Shown: piece after piece, positions 6,486 to 9,316 of the stretch
Layout of the letters: each line of letters starts with the position of its first letter
How positions within the stretch are numbered: position 1 is the stretch's first letter
Assembly: GCA_017455085.1 (NCBI GenBank)
Contig: JAFTBT010000065.1
Location: forward strand, 1 to 9,316
Direction: 5' to 3'
DNA: 9,316 nt
DNA from: Synergistaceae bacterium
GTDB lineage: Bacteria; Synergistota; Synergistia; Synergistales; Aminobacteriaceae
Notes under the pieces: model-generated
Seen by the model: only the letters and a program-made list of their open reading frames with translations
Databases searched by the model: none
What the model was told of the DNA's origin: nothing
Position numbers and translations under genes: made by a program

Positions 6486-8774
6486 ATGAAGATCTACATG
6501 AATTACGTTCGCGGAAAACAGCATAGTCTTCTGCTTGATGTGGTATTTCGGCCGTTAGAGTGGCTGAGTTCGGTAGTGATTGCCGCTATGGATTTCCTGA
6601 GGGTTCACGGACTCCTGAAGACTACAGAGCCTCCTTTGCCGTTAATCAGCGTGGGGAATATCACTTACGGCGGGACTAACAAGACTCCATTCGTGGAGAT
6701 GCTCGCGAAGTTTGCGCAGTCTATGGGCGTGAAAGCAGGCATAGTGACTCGCGGGTACTCCGGCCGGAATCATGATGTGCTTGTGCTGTTAGGGGGCAAT
6801 GGCGACCGTGAACAGGCAGGAGATGAACCGTTAATGCTATCCCGTGAACTTCCCGAAATCCCTGTAGCTGTCGCGAAGAACAGAATCGACGGCGTGAAGG
6901 CATTGCGCGACTCCGGAGCTGAGTTAGTGATTGCTGATGACGCATTCCAGCATCGGGCACTTGGCCGGGACGTGAACATAGTGCTGATAGATTCTGTGTG
7001 TCCGTTTGGGAACGGCAGAGTGATTCCTGCGGGGATCATGCGCGAAAAGATTCATGCACTTTCACGAGCGGATATAGTTGTGCTGACGAAATCGGAACAG
7101 GCTAGTGATTCTGAACTGGACTCTCTGCGCGGGGCAGTAATGCAGTATGTTCCTGAGGGGAATATTTTCACGTCTAGGCTGGAGTCTGACGGATGGCTGC
7201 TGTTTGGCACGGACACTCCTCCAGAATCCAGTGCAAAGGTCTTCACGTTTTCTGCAATAGGCAGTCCGGAGAGCTTCACCCGTTACGTTCAGGATATGGG
7301 TTTAGTGATTACGGGACAGAAAAGATTTCGGGATCATCACCGGTATTCACGAGCAGACCTTGAGGAAATGAACACACAAGCCGAAGAATCCGGAGCAGAA
7401 TTCATCATGTGTACAGAGAAAGATCTCTACAACCTTCCGGAAAAATCCGTGTGGCCGTTCACGTTGCCCCTAGCAATCCCCAAAGTCAGAGCTGCTGTGA
7501 ATGAGAGTGATAGATTCTTCGCATTGATGAGTGATTTGCTTCGGCCAAGTGTGATTGTCGCGTCAAACGGCTACGGTGAGGATGCTATAGGTGTGATTCT
7601 TGCGCAGAGGCTTCGGGAAAAATTGCCCCATTCCGAGATATGTGCGTTCCCGTTAGTGGGGAAAGGTGATGCGTATTTGCAGGCGGGCTTTGCGACGAAA
7701 TCAGCCCCATCGATTACGCCGTCAGGAGGTGTGCTGAAGTATTCGCTGCGTGATTTGTGGGGGGATATGCGTGCGGGACTGTTGAAGCATGTACGTGCGC
7801 AGTTGAGAGACTGGCAGAAGATTGCCCGAAGAGTCCGGACTCCGGTGTGTGTTGGGGATGTGTATTTGCTGCTGCATACGCTGTGGGGATGTGGAGCGAG
7901 GCCGATGTTTTGTGCGACGGCGAAGACTGTGTATTTGTCCGGGCATTGGCGGAGTGAGCGGGCGTTGATCAACAAGTTCACGATACGGACATGGACACGG
8001 GACGCCAAGAGTGCGGATCAGCTCGGCAAAAACGCTGTCTATTCCGGAAGCCCAATCATGGATCTGCTGTGTGAGGACGTTCACCATATCACACACAATG
8101 CTGATGACTTCACTAACACACACAACGTTGAGGACTTCACTAACACACAAAACACTGATAATTCCGCACACGCAAACAATAACACAATTCTGTTGCTGCC
8201 CGGCTCAAGAGTCAGGGCGTGTAGGGATGTGAAGATGCTGCTGGACGCTGCGGAGATTCTTGGTGCTGCTGGAGAGTCCAAGTTCCGGATGGTGCTTGCT
8301 CCGACATTGCCGGTGAATGAGTTTCTGAAGGCGTGTGAAAATTTCGGCTGGCAGTGTGAGAATGACTCACTCACTCATGACGGAATCACTATCGCTCTCA
8401 CGGATGACTCTGTAGCTCATGCGGCCGAAGGCGTGAAGATTCTGCTGGGGCTTGGCGGGACGGCTAACCAGTTGTGCGCGGGGCTGGGGATTCCGGTGAT
8501 CTCGATTGACGAAAAGGGAAAACGTGTGCAGAAAAAATTGCTGGGTGACTCTGAAATTCTGGTGAAGCCTGAAGGCAGGGCAATAGCTGAATGCGCGTTG
8601 AGGGTACTGCGGGATAAGAGTCTGTATGACTCCATGAGCATGGCAGGACGTGAGAGGATGGGCAGCCCCGGAGCAATTGAGGACATAGCGGAATATGCTT
8701 GTGAGGTTTTGGGCTGGAAGATTCGTGAAAGGGTGTACCTGAAAATCACACAAAAACAGCCCCCCAAGAGCTGA
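6486..8774 (+). CDS. lpxK: LpxK tetraacyldisaccharide 4'-kinase fused to an LpxB-like domain
   Basis: The 762-residue protein has two parts. Residues 1-350 are LpxK, which phosphorylates the 4' position of the lipid A disaccharide. Visible motifs are a P-loop region SVGNITYGGTNKTP (about 55-68), DDAFQHR 151-157, GNGRVIPAGIMRE 175-187, FRDHH 281-285 and TEKD 310-313. Residues about 355-745 resemble the 'lipid-A-disaccharide synthase-related' family: SNGYGEDAIG 360-369, GDVYLL 457-462, SGSPIMD near 520-526, LLLPGSR 569-575 and LGLGGTANQL 655-664. LpxK alone is usually about 330 residues, so this is a fusion with no internal stop. A tandem-repeat insertion (about 530-566) lies between the two halves of the LpxB-like domain. 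The ATG at 6486 is chosen because upstream in-frame starts lie inside the flippase gene. ATG 6498 is an alternative, and the ribosome site is weak. The P-loop has Asn where LpxK normally has Gly before the Lys. Confidence 0.88.
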   Translation: MKIYMNYVRGKQHSLLLDVVFRPLEWLSSVVIAAMDFLRVHGLLKTTEPPLPLISVGNITYGGTNKTPFVEMLAKFAQSMGVKAGIVTRGYSGRNHDVLVLLGGNGDREQAGDEPLMLSRELPEIPVAVAKNRIDGVKALRDSGAELVIADDAFQHRALGRDVNIVLIDSVCPFGNGRVIPAGIMREKIHALSRADIVVLTKSEQASDSELDSLRGAVMQYVPEGNIFTSRLESDGWLLFGTDTPPESSAKVFTFSAIGSPESFTRYVQDMGLVITGQKRFRDHHRYSRADLEEMNTQAEESGAEFIMCTEKDLYNLPEKSVWPFTLPLAIPKVRAAVNESDRFFALMSDLLRPSVIVASNGYGEDAIGVILAQRLREKLPHSEICAFPLVGKGDAYLQAGFATKSAPSITPSGGVLKYSLRDLWGDMRAGLLKHVRAQLRDWQKIARRVRTPVCVGDVYLLLHTLWGCGARPMFCATAKTVYLSGHWRSERALINKFTIRTWTRDAKSADQLGKNAVYSGSPIMDLLCEDVHHITHNADDFTNTHNVEDFTNTQNTDNSAHANNNTILLLPGSRVRACRDVKMLLDAAEILGAAGESKFRMVLAPTLPVNEFLKACENFGWQCENDSLTHDGITIALTDDSVAHAAEGVKILLGLGGTANQLCAGLGIPVISIDEKGKRVQKKLLGDSEILVKPEGRAIAECALRVLRDKSLYDSMSMAGRERMGSPGAIEDIAEYACEVLGWKIRERVYLKITQKQPPKS
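8103..8156 (+). repeat. 27-base tandem repeat in the LpxB-like part of the fusion
   Basis: Two adjacent 27-base units encode DDFTNTHNV and EDFTNTQNT. Both contain GACTTCACTAACACACA exactly. A third, strongly diverged unit (DNSAHANNN) may follow to about 8183. The insertion is Asn/Thr/His-rich, keeps the frame and lies just before the LLLPGSR motif, where the two lobes of the glycosyltransferase fold should be linked. Confidence 0.85.
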
Positions 8775-8785
8775 CTCAAGGGAGG
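8752..8785 (-). terminator. Probable intrinsic terminator of the Synergist-CTERM gene
   Basis: Read on the minus strand, CCTCCC (8785-8780) can pair with GGGGGG (8765-8760). Inside, after a TT/TT internal loop, GAG pairs with CTC around a four-base loop. A run of five T (8756-8752) follows three bases after the stem. The structure lies in the 3' end of the lpxK fusion gene, whose TGA stop forms the loop. On the plus strand the hairpin is not followed by T residues, so it should act mainly on minus-strand transcription. Confidence 0.5.
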
Positions 8786-8803
8786 CCGAAAAATTAGGAG
8801 TAC

Positions 8804-9316
8804 TTACTTTTTCATGAGGACTATTCCGCTCATGAGGAGCATGATCATTCCAGCAAGGTTAATACTGCACCCGCCGGAAGATTCTGTGCTGCTGCCTTCG
8901 GAAGCTCCTGCTGTCTGAATCTCGATCTCGCTGGTCTCGAACTCTTCTCCGTCCGCAAATCCCGAAGCATATACCGTGAATTTCCCGTCAACTATTTCTG
9001 CTGGGATGGTGAATGTCCCGTCAGAAGCAGCTTTTACACCGTCAATCTTCTCATCGTTCACAAAGACCTTCAGGCCGGAAATGGCGGGTTTGGATTCTGA
9101 GTCGTCATCGTCCGGAAGTTCTCCAGCCCTGAATGTGAGGGACATACCTGCGGGGACGTTAGCAGTGTCGGAAAACTCTTCACCGTTCCTGAGTAAGTAC
9201 AGCTCTGTGATGTTTACGCTGTCTGTCTCGTGAGAGGCGGCATTGATTGCAGGAAGTGAGCTGCTGGTCAGAGTATCGGCTTTGCTCACGTTGTCGTCGT
9301 TGATGGTCATGGTGAA
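8804..9316 (-). CDS. Cell-surface protein with Synergist-CTERM sorting tail (5' partial)
   Basis: Only the C-terminal part is in the window. The frame is still open at the right edge: two codons precede the first in-frame ATG at 9310, and no signal peptide is present although the tail type requires export. Counting from that ATG (168 residues), the end reads SSGGC (144-148), a hydrophobic segment (about 151-166) and a Lys-Lys end. This is the Synergist-CTERM layout, a signal known from Synergistetes that is thought to be processed by a membrane sorting protease at the Gly-Gly-Cys region. The body is acidic (DDDD near 90-93) and rich in short beta-type segments such as GLKVFVNDEKIDGVKAASDG, consistent with an Ig-like or bacterial surface beta-sandwich domain, though I do not recognise a named family. 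Ser/Thr/Gly-rich linker residues precede the tail. It converges on the lipid A operon and is probably an independent unit. Confidence 0.8.
   Translation of the reverse strand, partial: FTMTINDDNVSKADTLTSSSLPAINAASHETDSVNITELYLLRNGEEFSDTANVPAGMSLTFRAGELPDDDDSESKPAISGLKVFVNDEKIDGVKAASDGTFTIPAEIVDGKFTVYASGFADGEEFETSEIEIQTAGASEGSSTESSGGCSINLAGMIMLLMSGIVLMKK

Noticed and set aside
7571..8374. Several overlapping minus-strand open frames opposite the LpxB-like domain
   Set aside because: They are shadows of the plus-strand gene, rich in His, Cys and Ser, with no motif and no ribosome site that I can see.
9308..9310. ATG at 9310 as the true start of the Synergist-CTERM gene
   Set aside because: The frame is open to the window edge, no signal peptide follows the ATG, and the sorting tail implies an exported protein. 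The gene is treated as partial.
1..9316. Insertion sequences, tRNA or rRNA genes, phage genes
   Set aside because: No transposase, integrase, cloverleaf-forming or rRNA-like sequence was seen on either strand.

Overview
The window looks like chromosomal DNA from a member of the Synergistota (Synergistetes), an anaerobic diderm phylum. The main evidence is the C-terminus of the last gene. It has an SSGGC motif, a hydrophobic segment and a short basic tail, which is the layout of the Synergist-CTERM sorting signal. Lipid A genes show that the host has an LPS-type outer membrane. Genus-level placement is not possible from sequence reading alone.

Layout: positions 49-3179 hold a minus-strand pair with a 4-base overlap. 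The upstream gene is a half-size ABC exporter whose ATPase site carries the changes typical of the degenerate half of a heterodimer. The downstream gene encodes a secreted, coiled-coil-rich protein of unknown function. A roughly 250-base divergent intergenic region (3180-3425) holds candidate promoters in both directions and short repeats. Positions 3426-8774 form a plus-strand lipid A operon: an LpxB-like glycosyltransferase, an MsbA-like ABC flippase (4-base overlap), and a protein that joins LpxK to a second LpxB-like domain. At the right edge, convergent on the minus strand, is the 3' part of a cell-surface protein gene with the Synergist-CTERM tail. Its start lies outside the window. Positions 1-48 and 8775-8803 hold no gene that I can support.

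How the genes work together: the gene order lpxB-like, msbA, lpxK follows the last cytoplasmic steps of lipid A synthesis. These are formation of the disaccharide, 4'-phosphorylation, and flipping of the lipid across the inner membrane. The unusual point is that a second LpxB-like domain is fused to the kinase. The divergent ABC half-transporter and secreted protein are probably one transcription unit of unknown substrate.

The most striking pattern crosses gene boundaries. Three proteins in this window (both ABC transporters and the LpxK fusion) carry low-complexity insertions at domain junctions. All three insertions are built from in-frame tandem repeats (60, about 39 and 27 bases) and are rich in CA on the coding strand. 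This looks like repeat expansion tolerated in linkers. It is the observation I would check first, together with the LpxK/LpxB-like fusion.
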